From contig NZ_BMXA01000007.1 in the NCBI RefSeq assembly GCF_014651515.1, forward strand, positions 62,001 to 126,000: a stretch of 64,000 bases of DNA. Reading direction: 5' to 3'. Below, piece by piece: positions 27,295 to 35,972 of this stretch (its first letter is position 1; every line of letters begins with the position of its first letter). The DNA comes from Arenicella chitinivorans. GTDB lineage: Bacteria; Pseudomonadota; Gammaproteobacteria; Arenicellales; Arenicellaceae. The notes under the pieces were generated by a model that searched no databases, was not told where the DNA came from, and saw only the letters and a list, made by a program, of their open reading frames with translations. The translations under genes and the position numbers were made by a program.

Positions 27295-28310
27295 TGATTA
27301 ATAACTATTTTTGTTGGATTTGTTTTGTCTGCTTTGTTCTGGCTAGGTGCGGCCTTAACTGGGCTGATTTCCTCTTGACTTTCTCGTGCTGATGATTTGT
27401 TCATACTTGTCTCATCGTCAACAGCTGGGGTAGATTCGCTGCGTGTTTCAATGTTGATTTTTGGTTTCAAATCTTCTATTGCTGAAGTTAACTCTATTAG
27501 GCCCTTAGCGTTGTTCTCTTCTAATTCAATTAGCCGCAGAGTTACATTGGTTGAGTCAATGTTAATGATATGGTTTTGAATAAGCGCGCCCATGGCTATT
27601 GCGGCGGTCACTACTAAGCTAATCCACATTAAATTACGAGACTGTTTGGCGTGGGTTTCCGAATTCACTGCATCTTGGCCGAGGCGCGTATTCATGGAGC
27701 TTAATTCAGTTACGAAATTGCCAAATACTTCAGTCATTTGGTGATGTTGAGAATTTTTTTCTACAAGCTGCTGTTCTAATTTTTCAACAATTTGATTTGT
27801 GGCTTTTTGAAATTCTTCTGGGATTTCTGCGTCTCCATGCGAGTTAGGCATAAAAGTAGGGATTTCTACGTGGCCTACTTGATATATGGGCTTTGTTTCA
27901 ACTTCTCGCATTTGATTTGTTAGACTGGTCAATCTCTCTAATGAGTCACCTATGTTCACTGCTGATGGATTAGTATTGCTGAATTGCTCAATGGACTTTG
28001 TTGCGTTCTGCATTGCCTCCCAGGTGCTCAAGCCCATTGCTGATTTCATTATGTCCGAATGGTCTGGTTTCATCGCTTTGAGAGCATCTGCTGCAGACTC
28101 ACCAATCCCGTTAAAAGGGTCTAGCTGAGATGCCTTAATTGAATCTGGCGTGGTGGCTGTGACAGCCGACTCAATCAGACTTGCCTTAATTGGAGTCTTT
28201 TGGGGCAGGTCGTCATTGCGCTGTGTTTTGCGTTCTACATCCTGAGGTTCATTGTTTCCCTTATCTATCGGTTCTTCCTCCCTGGTGTGCTTATCCTTTT
28301 TCTTCGTCAT
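27291..28310 (-). CDS. Coiled-coil membrane protein of unknown function
   Basis: 339 residues. A charged, low-complexity N-terminus (TKKKDKHTREEEPIDK) is followed by a helical region, a coiled coil near 170-210 (QIVEKLEQQLVEKNSQHHQM), one membrane helix near 230-250 (LMWISLVVTAAIAMGALI) and a charged tail. No family recognised. First gene of a two-gene operon. The architecture suggests a membrane-tethered scaffold. Confidence 0.55.
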   Translation of the reverse strand: MTKKKDKHTREEEPIDKGNNEPQDVERKTQRNDDLPQKTPIKASLIESAVTATTPDSIKASQLDPFNGIGESAADALKAMKPDHSDIMKSAMGLSTWEAMQNATKSIEQFSNTNPSAVNIGDSLERLTSLTNQMREVETKPIYQVGHVEIPTFMPNSHGDAEIPEEFQKATNQIVEKLEQQLVEKNSQHHQMTEVFGNFVTELSSMNTRLGQDAVNSETHAKQSRNLMWISLVVTAAIAMGALIQNHIINIDSTNVTLRLIELEENNAKGLIELTSAIEDLKPKINIETRSESTPAVDDETSMNKSSARESQEEISPVKAAPSQNKADKTNPTKIVINQ

Positions 28311-28981
28311 AGAAAGTGCCGCCCGAATTTAATGAAATTTATTGTGATCTAAAATGCACTGTCTGGAGTCAAGTTTCAAATGGTAATTGTTGTGTTTAAT
28401 AAGGTAATTTGTAGCCCATCTGTAGCCCAAGAACTTGCTCTGACGCCATGCAACGAGAGCAGTCAATTAAGTTGACTTTAAGTGGTTGATATTGCGGGAA
28501 TAAAATGGTGGCCAGGGACAGAATCGAACTGCCGACACGGGGATTTTCAGTCGGCACTTGAAGCAATGACCGTAAATTATCTAGGATAACTTACGCGTAA
28601 CCTGACGATATAAAAAGTAATTTAATACCAGTAGTTTAACGTAATTTTGAGGAATTGGTAAAAGCTGATCAATGTACCTAATTTGTACCCAGTTTGTTTT
28701 GATGAGAAGCGTACGCTTGACTCTTAACGTACAGGTAAACTTATTGAAAAAGTAAAATCGAAACCATATTCACGATCCTGCTAAGGTAAGGAATACTAGT
28801 GACCTTCTCCCCAAAAAGAGACCCATGACATGGATGAGATTGGACTTACCCCTGATCAGCTGACCACTCCGCGCTATTCCAATTAATCTATCAATAAGGC
28901 AATCTAGGGGCTGTTTGAAATAAGAAATTGGCTCTGAGATACTTGAAGCGGATGATATCAATGGATGAATATAATTGACTA
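28311..28981. other. Left junction of the integrated element
   Basis: This 671-base gap holds the left attachment repeat (28500-28552) and integrase-arm-like repeats on both sides of it: TTGTAGCCCATCTGTAGCCC at 28409-28428 outside, and TGTACCTAATTTGTACCC at 28673-28690 inside. The rest has no supported gene; the minus-strand open frame 28770-29075 looks accidental. Confidence 0.55.
28500..28552. repeat. attL: Left attachment site: 53-bp copy of tRNA-Phe 3' half
   Basis: Identical over 53 bases to 53583-53635. It covers the CCA end, T arm, variable loop and the 3' side of the anticodon arm of tRNA-Phe, then stops abruptly, so it is a displaced tRNA fragment. Such duplications form when a tyrosine recombinase integrates at a tRNA gene. 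Confidence 0.9.
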
Positions 28982-31900
28982 ATGAACAAAGCAACCCCTC
29001 AAACCATTGAAAGGAAGCAGGTGCGTAAATTGAGTTCCTCAAAAACGATAGCTTTTGGTACTTTATTATTTGCAATCACAGGTTACGGAGTACTTGCACA
29101 AGGATCCACCAGCAACCTCGATTTAGATAACATCGCTCGTGTAGATTTGCAGCCTGAAGAAATCAACCGATATTCGCCCTCGTATCGTGATTATGAACGT
29201 AGGCTCAGTTCAAAAATCGACCGCAGTCAAAATAGTATCGCGCTCTTAATGCTTGCTGACACGCTAAGGGGTAGTGATCGTCATGGCGGCAATATGATTG
29301 CTATTCTCAATGATCATAAGAATCGTGTTAGTGGCGCTGTATCTTTTAAAGGCGGAAGGCATGACTTTAGTATTGGAGGGAATCTTGCTGGTAGGGTTGG
29401 AAGCTCTGAGCTGGTCCAGAAAGTCACGGGAGTTGGGGCTGAAGTTAGAGCGAAACTTGACCTAAATTTGATTAAAAGAGGTCGTGAGCTCATCCCCACA
29501 TCTGGGCGAATTAAGGAACAAACGGGGATGGATTATGTTCTTGGTGGTGGTGGAATCGCAACTAGAGAGTGTGGATCAATATCTGGTGAGGTTACGGCAC
29601 CACTAGCCCAAGGCTTAGCCAAGGGTTCTTTGGGAGCTGGTGGACAACTCTGTCATGCGTACGAACCTTCCAAAATGACCTATTTAGGAAAATGGGTAGC
29701 TGAAAATCAGACAAGGCTTAGAGCGATAGAGGATGGGAGAGGAGACGACTTTCAATTCATTACTGAGGCTCTATTCAGACACCATGTTTCCACTTGTGGG
29801 AATCTGGTTTTGGCCGAACCGCAGAGCTGTGGAGAAATAGAAACACATCTTAATGCGCTGAGGGAGGGAGGATTTTTAGGGGCATTGCCAACGGATATTA
29901 GGACTGAAGATCAGATTAGAGAGGCTTTTAAAAATGAGCCAGGGAATAAGTTGCTCAACGAGTTTTCTGTCGAGTTTAAGAGGGAGATCGAGGAGCTTGA
30001 AAATCTCATTGGTCGCGAACTGGGTGATATGGAGCAGCAAATGCTCGCTTTACTGGCTGGAGACAAAAAGCTGACAGAATCATTAAGCGAAGTTCAATTA
30101 GAGCAAGTTAAGCAAGGCGCAATATTAGAGGTGCTTGCCGATCCTTTGGTGAGAGAGCATCTTTACACGCAAGCTATTATTCAGAGTCAACAACAGCTAC
30201 AGCAGCGCCAAGAGGTTATGAATAATTTCTTGCGGGATACCTCGTATGATTCGTTTGCTAATGGAGTGAGGACTGACGAAGAAGTGCAAGATCTTAAAGA
30301 CCGAAAGTTCAAATTAGACGTAAGACAAATCAATAGTGAATTTGAGCTGAGACGAGAGGCAAGTCTAGCTATTCAGAACACGCTTCTATTATTGGGAGCA
30401 TTGTCTGACTCTCCGGAGTTTCAGCAAAGAGTTAATAAGGCTTTCTTATTAATAAATTCGGCAAGTGAACTCATCAGAGCTGGTCAAATAGTAAGTAAGG
30501 CAATCAGTGCTGGTAACCTCACCAGTACTGCGACATTGGGCGCCATTAGTGGTGGCGCAGGTGCGGCTTTAGTTATTGTCTCCTTACTTTCCAGCTCATC
30601 AGATAGCGGCCCATCTGAGCTTGAGGTGGTGATGGATTTTCTTGAACAAAGATTAGACGTGGTTGATCTAAAACTCGATCAACTCACGAGAATTGGTCTT
30701 AGCAATAGTGAAAAACTTGATACGCTCTTGGAGGCTCAACGTACGATTACAGATGTAGTCGTGCAGAACGCTCGCAACATTCAAGCGTCCCGAGTCGACA
30801 TTGCGCAACTTCGTCAGGTTGTAGAGTCGCTTGAGCATCGATTTGATGAGCTTCAGTCATTCGCACAGAGTGAGTTTGACAAGGCGACGTTTCATCGGAA
30901 CCTAATCTTTCAGGAACAGTTGAAGATAAATCAGGATGATCATATGTCTTCAATCGATACTATATTTCGCAAGTGGTTTAGCGTAGATGCAGGAGTTATT
31001 AACAAGCTAAATACCGGAAAATATGATGATGCTTTCATTGATAACGTTCGAGATCAGCGCGCAAGATTACTAGCCTTAATTACTCAACTAGGCGAAGAAA
31101 AATTTATTAGTTCGAGTGAGTTGGTTCAATCTGACCCAGACAAATATCGGCTATTTCCGGCTCAACTATTGTCTCTTTATCCTGAGTTCTCTGACCAAGT
31201 TAATTCAGTTGTCTTGGATGAGAGCTACCGTATTCTATCGGATGGTTTAGATCTTATACCTTGGAGGTACGAAGAAGACCTTAAGCAAAAACATAGAGCA
31301 ATATTTGCTCCGGTTGATACACAAGACTTTACCGACCTTAAGAATCCAGACTTTCTGGCTTATGCCGTTCGAAATTATCTAACATTTATACTAGCTCTGA
31401 CGCCGGAAGCACAGCAGGCTGTAGGATTTAGTGACCTGTCAGAAATCGACGCAATGATTGGTCGTCTGAGTAGAAGTAAGGTGTCAGCACAGACTTTACT
31501 TTGGCAGTCACTTACTTTGATACAGAAGATGATGGTTTCCTGGGATGTTCAACTATCATCTGGCTTTGAATCTGCTAGCTCCCTATTTTTGACTCATCGC
31601 CGAGATTTTGATGGTTATATTTTTTCAAGCGAAAAATTGTCAGCAAAAGACTTCAAGAATCTTGGTGATTTGGAGGTTTTTGTTAAAGACTTAGGACGGG
31701 ATAGGGAAGTAGTGGATTGGTTGATTGCAAATTCTGAGAGCTATGTAGTGGATGAGCTTGAAGGCGATTTCGCTGAGATAATCCAACTACTAGAAAGTTT
31801 TTCCGATGGCAGTTTTGAGATAAATCCTCGCATATCTGAGAAAATTGATCTTGCTGAGTTTTTGTCTTACCAGAGACCTATTTCCCATATTAAGGCTCTC

Positions 31901-33685
31901 CATGATGCTTTTTCTCAAGGAAAATTATTCTCAAAAGAAGACTTAAGCTTTTTAGAGGCTTTTAAACAAAAGCCTCTACTAGAGATTAGTCCCAAAGATA
32001 TCGAAAAGCTGATTGGTCTAATCAGATCGGATAGACAATTATTAAGGTTTGCTCTTGAAGAGGGATTAGTCGATCTGGCCCTCCAAAGAGATAATCAGGT
32101 AGTTGATGCCAATGGTGATGAACCTGGCTTGGCTAAGCCTGTCGCTGAAATTGAAGACACAACTTATCACAGCGATACAGTCACTCATAAGTACGTGGAA
32201 ACTTTCTTGGGTTGGAAGTACAACAATACCTATGAGCGATACCGATATGACTGTAACGGAGTCAAAATTAACTCATTGGACGAAGATTATATCGAGCAAG
32301 CACACTATGGCTTTCCTCTTGATGAAGGAGGGCTTATAAGAGGGAGAAACATCAACTGGCTTCTGGATAGTCGTCTCTATCCACTTAGAGAAGAAGCAAT
32401 GATTTATTGCATTCGGGAGGGTGAGAAACAAAACGTAGTAGACATCCGACCATACCTTTTGGGTTATTACACCGGTTACGATTTCTATGTCGCTCTGCGT
32501 GATGAAGAACGTTATTCGGACGAAGAATTTGTTAGGAAACACGTAATGATGGGAAATGGCGCTAAGCTTTTCTATCGAGAGAACTCAGTTTGTAGATTGT
32601 CGGTTGAATGGAGGCCCGATAATAACGGCGTAGATGGTGTTGACATTGGTCGTTCGATCGCGATCGATAGTCAATACGTAATTGGAAAGGTCGATAGTCC
32701 TTTTTTATATGCCTCAAGCAGAGAGGTTGATCAGGTACACAAGAAGTTATTTGCTCCTGATGGAACGCCGCTGAGAGAAGGCTTTGAGAGGTCATGCAAT
32801 GCCTATGATCAATCTGTTAGCTATTCAGATCATCCCGGGAAAATGAGCGCTGTTCAAGTCGGCAAACCTAAACCGGCCAGAGAGATTCTTAGTGAGTGGC
32901 GCTCAATTGATGAAGATAACTTGCAGGTAGATCAGAGCTTCAGAAAAGGTCTAATAGGGGTATTTACTAAGAGACTCAAAGAGCAAAGTGTCCAGAGAGT
33001 GAAGGATATTGGTTTCTACTTTAGAAATCCGGCCAACTATTCTCGGGATATATTGCAACTAATGAAAACGCAGGCTCCCAATGAAATTAGCAGTGATGAC
33101 CGAGAACTGTTAAAGCGCGTTTATGAATCGAGGGGTAACAATGCTTTCTTTTCACATCCTATTTTTGAAAAGTTCAATAGTGTTCTGCGGGCTTCAGATG
33201 GCGCTGGTACAGCAACGCAGGCCGATGAAATTGCCAAGAAGGTAGAGACAATAAAATATGAAAGAAAATTACCAGAAGCTATAAAGTTATTTGCGGAGTG
33301 GGGACTAGGAGAGTGCCTCTATCAAACACCAGAGTATTTTCCAATTCTTGCCTTATTTAGAGAGCCTATCAATGGCATTACTCTTCCTCAAGCAATGGAG
33401 ATCCTATATGACGAGAAACAGTTCGAGAGCTATCGGTTGGCTCATATAGTTATTAAGACTGCAAGGATTCGTTTGGAGAATCGCTTGGATCAGATTAGAG
33501 ATTTTCCACCTCGGCCTATAAATTCGGCCACTAGAAATCATCCACATTGGGATAAATATTTGGGAATCGATAAAGGTGAAGCACTCAAAATTGCACTACA
33601 GTCTAATTGCGAACCAGGTCATTCATCCATTCTTGAGCTTGAGGAGTATGCGGATCTCATGAAGGAGTTTGATTTAGTTCATTAG
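28982..33685 (+). CDS. Giant secreted helical protein of unknown function
   Basis: 1567 residues; no family recognised. A signal peptide is visible (SKTIAFGTLLFAITGYGVLA). ATG 28982 has no ribosome site, whereas GTG 29021, preceded by AAGGAAG and starting directly at the signal peptide, may be the true start. A Gly-rich part lies at about 90-230 (DYVLGGGGIATREC). Long helices at 310-460 follow, then a hydrophobic Ala/Gly stretch near 510-540 (LGAISGGAGAALVIVSLLSS), then a coiled coil at 545-630 (FLEQRLDVVDLKLDQL) and a long mixed C-terminus. A buried hydrophobic hairpin between helices is typical of pore-formers, but that is only an inference. It is the first cargo gene at the left end of the element. 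Confidence 0.6.
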   Translation: MNKATPQTIERKQVRKLSSSKTIAFGTLLFAITGYGVLAQGSTSNLDLDNIARVDLQPEEINRYSPSYRDYERRLSSKIDRSQNSIALLMLADTLRGSDRHGGNMIAILNDHKNRVSGAVSFKGGRHDFSIGGNLAGRVGSSELVQKVTGVGAEVRAKLDLNLIKRGRELIPTSGRIKEQTGMDYVLGGGGIATRECGSISGEVTAPLAQGLAKGSLGAGGQLCHAYEPSKMTYLGKWVAENQTRLRAIEDGRGDDFQFITEALFRHHVSTCGNLVLAEPQSCGEIETHLNALREGGFLGALPTDIRTEDQIREAFKNEPGNKLLNEFSVEFKREIEELENLIGRELGDMEQQMLALLAGDKKLTESLSEVQLEQVKQGAILEVLADPLVREHLYTQAIIQSQQQLQQRQEVMNNFLRDTSYDSFANGVRTDEEVQDLKDRKFKLDVRQINSEFELRREASLAIQNTLLLLGALSDSPEFQQRVNKAFLLINSASELIRAGQIVSKAISAGNLTSTATLGAISGGAGAALVIVSLLSSSSDSGPSELEVVMDFLEQRLDVVDLKLDQLTRIGLSNSEKLDTLLEAQRTITDVVVQNARNIQASRVDIAQLRQVVESLEHRFDELQSFAQSEFDKATFHRNLIFQEQLKINQDDHMSSIDTIFRKWFSVDAGVINKLNTGKYDDAFIDNVRDQRARLLALITQLGEEKFISSSELVQSDPDKYRLFPAQLLSLYPEFSDQVNSVVLDESYRILSDGLDLIPWRYEEDLKQKHRAIFAPVDTQDFTDLKNPDFLAYAVRNYLTFILALTPEAQQAVGFSDLSEIDAMIGRLSRSKVSAQTLLWQSLTLIQKMMVSWDVQLSSGFESASSLFLTHRRDFDGYIFSSEKLSAKDFKNLGDLEVFVKDLGRDREVVDWLIANSESYVVDELEGDFAEIIQLLESFSDGSFEINPRISEKIDLAEFLSYQRPISHIKALHDAFSQGKLFSKEDLSFLEAFKQKPLLEISPKDIEKLIGLIRSDRQLLRFALEEGLVDLALQRDNQVVDANGDEPGLAKPVAEIEDTTYHSDTVTHKYVETFLGWKYNNTYERYRYDCNGVKINSLDEDYIEQAHYGFPLDEGGLIRGRNINWLLDSRLYPLREEAMIYCIREGEKQNVVDIRPYLLGYYTGYDFYVALRDEERYSDEEFVRKHVMMGNGAKLFYRENSVCRLSVEWRPDNNGVDGVDIGRSIAIDSQYVIGKVDSPFLYASSREVDQVHKKLFAPDGTPLREGFERSCNAYDQSVSYSDHPGKMSAVQVGKPKPAREILSEWRSIDEDNLQVDQSFRKGLIGVFTKRLKEQSVQRVKDIGFYFRNPANYSRDILQLMKTQAPNEISSDDRELLKRVYESRGNNAFFSHPIFEKFNSVLRASDGAGTATQADEIAKKVETIKYERKLPEAIKLFAEWGLGECLYQTPEYFPILALFREPINGITLPQAMEILYDEKQFESYRLAHIVIKTARIRLENRLDQIRDFPPRPINSATRNHPHWDKYLGIDKGEALKIALQSNCEPGHSSILELEEYADLMKEFDLVH

Positions 33686-33822
33686 CCAGCTTACAAGCCC
33701 CATCTGGTGACAAATAGATCTTTCATGATTGATAGCATATAGATGTAGATGTAGAAGTTAGTTTAGACCATATCCGGCACTTGACGGTCTGAGAAGATTG
33801 CAAAGAAGTTGAACTGCAATTC

Positions 33823-34839
33823 CTATGTAAGTTCTATATCTATGCTCTCAACTGAACCACTCTGCCTTATAGTGCCATACGGACATTCTAGTGCGGTGGT
33901 GTCTTTTGTAAGCACTCCTTTAATCCACTTTTGATGCAATCGATCTGTCATATCAAGTGTGCCATCTTTATTTATTTTACCAATATCGTTCAACTTATCA
34001 GCTAAAGCTACCGTGCATTTGTTTAGTCGGCCGTCTGCTCGAATAGCATACGCATTGGGTTTTGCTGCGTAACATATTTTAAAGTCGCCATTTTTGTTTG
34101 TTGAATTAACTAACTGTTTAGCAAGTATCTGATCATTTAGTTTATTCTCAACCAATATTTCATCAGCTCTAGAAATCGGTGTAATATTTATATCGTCATC
34201 ACCACCGTACCTTCCGACTGATTTGAAAATTACTGAGTACCTACTATCATCCGAGAAATTGGTGTTAATCATTTCTACAAGCTCAGGTAGTTTTGAAAAA
34301 GTCAAAGGGGTGTAGTGCACCCTTAGCATTACATGAAATTCTAGTGGAAGTTTTTTTAAGTGAACTAAGTTTCCCCAAATCGTACTAAAAGTCCCCAAGC
34401 CGTTAGCTTTTTTCCGAGTAGAATCATGAATTTCTTCTATACCATCCAAGGATATTTGAAAGTTCGTCACCCCAAGACTAATTACCTTTTTTGCTCTTTC
34501 GCTATCAAGCAGATATGCATTGGTTGTCATGTCTGACTCAAATATAAAATCTTTATCACCTAAGAAAAGATCGTTAACGAAAGAATTTATTTCTTCGATG
34601 ACATTTACCGCTAATAATGGCTCTCCGCCAAACCAGCTAATCCTTAGGTAACGTAATTCACCGGCTCGTCTCTTTATAAGGTTTTTGATTCCGGTAATAA
34701 CGTCAGGTTTCATGCGACCTATTTCAAAATCTTCATAGCAATATGTGCACCTAAAATTACATTGCTCAGTAGGAAAAAGAAATAACTCTAGCCTTCTATT
34801 GTCAAGCGTAGATAGTAATTTGCTATCAAACTCAGACAT
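33823..34839 (-). CDS. Radical SAM peptide maturase (RiPP locus 1)
   Basis: 338 residues. The radical SAM cluster motif is TEQCNFRCTYCYED (Cys 27, 31, 34), followed by RISWFGGEPLLA, which binds SAM, and NFQISLDG. The C-terminal region has three further cysteines (KICYAAKP, LNKCTVAL, LECPYG), fewer than a full SPASM domain. So it probably carries one extra iron-sulfur cluster of a shortened, twitch-like kind. It overlaps the end of a Cys-rich precursor gene by eight bases, and a second precursor lies upstream. It probably installs carbon or thioether links at the Cys-rich core; the exact reaction is not predictable. No transporter or protease is adjacent. Confidence 0.8.
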   Translation of the reverse strand: MSEFDSKLLSTLDNRRLELFLFPTEQCNFRCTYCYEDFEIGRMKPDVITGIKNLIKRRAGELRYLRISWFGGEPLLAVNVIEEINSFVNDLFLGDKDFIFESDMTTNAYLLDSERAKKVISLGVTNFQISLDGIEEIHDSTRKKANGLGTFSTIWGNLVHLKKLPLEFHVMLRVHYTPLTFSKLPELVEMINTNFSDDSRYSVIFKSVGRYGGDDDINITPISRADEILVENKLNDQILAKQLVNSTNKNGDFKICYAAKPNAYAIRADGRLNKCTVALADKLNDIGKINKDGTLDMTDRLHQKWIKGVLTKDTTALECPYGTIRQSGSVESIDIELT

Positions 34840-35188
34840 TTCTTAGCGCCTTAAACTCAATATTGATCGTATCTACTTGCTCTAGCTTAAGGTTCAAAAT
34901 CTGTGAATTGAAATCAGGATTTTTTATGATAACGTTATCTGGTTGGATGAGTATTTCATCATTGTTTAGGAGAGATGAATTACAACTGCCGTTGACTGTA
35001 TTGCCACACCCTCCTGCATTTACATCATTCCCACAAGCTCCATTATTTGTACAAGAGTTGCTCGCGACCAAATCACCGCTATCAACTATAGCTTCTAATT
35101 TTTCTTTTAGAATCTGGTCAGAAATTACAACTCTGCCCAGCTCATCAATGAGTACTTGATCATTAGCTAAAGAAAATTTTTCTTGCAT
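34832..35188 (-). CDS. Cys-rich RiPP precursor 2 (locus 1)
   Basis: 118 residues. The N-terminal leader contains IDELGRVVISDQILKEKL. A short Cys/Gly/Asn core sits in the middle (residues 45-72; CGNDVNAGGCGNTVNGSC; Cys 46, 52, 61, 69). An unusually long C-terminal segment follows (IIKNPDFNSQIL, then INIEFKAL). The other precursor shares all three parts. GGAGA lies five bases before the ATG. The radical SAM gene overlaps the 3' end. Most RiPP precursors end in the core, so the conserved follower is unusual. Final product unknown. Confidence 0.75.
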   Translation of the reverse strand: MQEKFSLANDQVLIDELGRVVISDQILKEKLEAIVDSGDLVASNSCTNNGACGNDVNAGGCGNTVNGSCNSSLLNNDEILIQPDNVIIKNPDFNSQILNLKLEQVDTINIEFKALRNV

Positions 35189-35201
35189 GCTTATCTCCTA
35201 T

Positions 35202-35540
35202 CTAATTTGAATTAAAGCCTTTGAATTCGACGTTGATTTCCTGACCGTTCATTTTTCTTTCTAAAATAGAAGCGTTGAACTCTGGGTTTATGAATGTCAC
35301 ATCTTCAGCTATCGTTATTTCTTCTAAACTCATGAAAGATGAAGAGCAGCTACCGTTGGCCGTATTCCCACATGCGTTAACCGAATTACCACATGTATTT
35401 GTACAAGTGTTGCAAGCTGCGAGTTCGCTTTGATCGACTAAAGCTGATATCTGATCCTTTAGTTCTGCATTAGAAACGACGACTCGACCAAGGTTATCGA
35501 AAGATACTTCCTCATTTTTTAGTGTGATTTTAATTTCCAT
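35202..35540 (-). CDS. Cys-rich RiPP precursor 1 (locus 1)
   Basis: 112 residues from ATG 35540, chosen because AAAGG precedes it; a GTG at 35549 adds three residues. Same plan as the neighbouring precursor: leader with NLGRVVVSNAELKDQISAL, core with Cys pattern CNTCTNTCGNSVNACGNT then NGSCSSS (five Cys), and follower with FINPEFNASIL and INVEFKGF. The repeated unit C-G-N-x-[VA]-N is shared. It starts the locus, 13 bases before the next precursor, and is probably the most translated gene. Confidence 0.75.
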   Translation of the reverse strand: MEIKITLKNEEVSFDNLGRVVVSNAELKDQISALVDQSELAACNTCTNTCGNSVNACGNTANGSCSSSFMSLEEITIAEDVTFINPEFNASILERKMNGQEINVEFKGFNSN

Positions 35541-35972
35541 AGTTAACACCTTTAATTTTCACTCAATAAGCTTAAGTGATAAGAAAGGTATTTGTAAAGA
35601 GTGCGATAGTCGGAGCTGCTTACTTTCAAGCTCAACACATTGCATTACACCCCTCGTCTAAGGCAGTTATTTTTACTGTTTATATAGTTAATGGCCGAAA
35701 GCTCTAGTTATGTAAGCCCAATATCCTCTCTATCCTTGAATCCAATCTCCAAAAGCCTCTATTCCTCCTATTTGTCTTTCAATTTCTAGACGAGTTTGAG
35801 AGACCCTCATCTTTTTACTCGCCGACTCTATTTAATTACGCGAATCTAGTAAACACTACAGGTGTTCAGTAGAAGCCCATCCCGTAAAATTTTCGTAAGA
35901 AGATTAAAGGGCGCACTTATGCAAACTTTCAGTTTGCGTGCGTAAAAATTAAAACCAAGGTTTGAATTTTTT
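35541..35972. other. Intergenic region holding RiPP promoter and oriT
   Basis: 432 bases between the divergent RiPP locus 1 and the relaxase gene. The right end holds the origin of transfer (35908-35937). The left end should hold the RiPP promoter, with a TTTACA-like -35 near 35600; no strong -10 was found. Nothing else was recognised. Confidence 0.5.
35908..35937 (-). other. oriT: Origin of transfer, IncQ/pSC101 type
   Basis: On the minus strand a perfect inverted repeat GCAAACT-GAA-AGTTTGC is followed after one base by TAAGTGCGCCCT. The latter matches the conserved nick region of RSF1010/R1162/pSC101-type origins. The relaxase gene of the matching MobA/MobL family begins 36 bases to the right. 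Outer bases (CGCAC ... GTGCG) extend the pairing. Confidence 0.85.

Noticed and set aside
28500-28552. Considered as a second tRNA-Phe gene
   Set aside because: Only the 3' half is present; the D arm and 5' acceptor strand are missing, so it is an attachment-site remnant.
28770-29075. Minus-strand open frame of 101 codons at the left end of the element
   Set aside because: It overlaps the start of the large secreted protein gene, has no ribosome site or recognisable motif, and covers the junction region.
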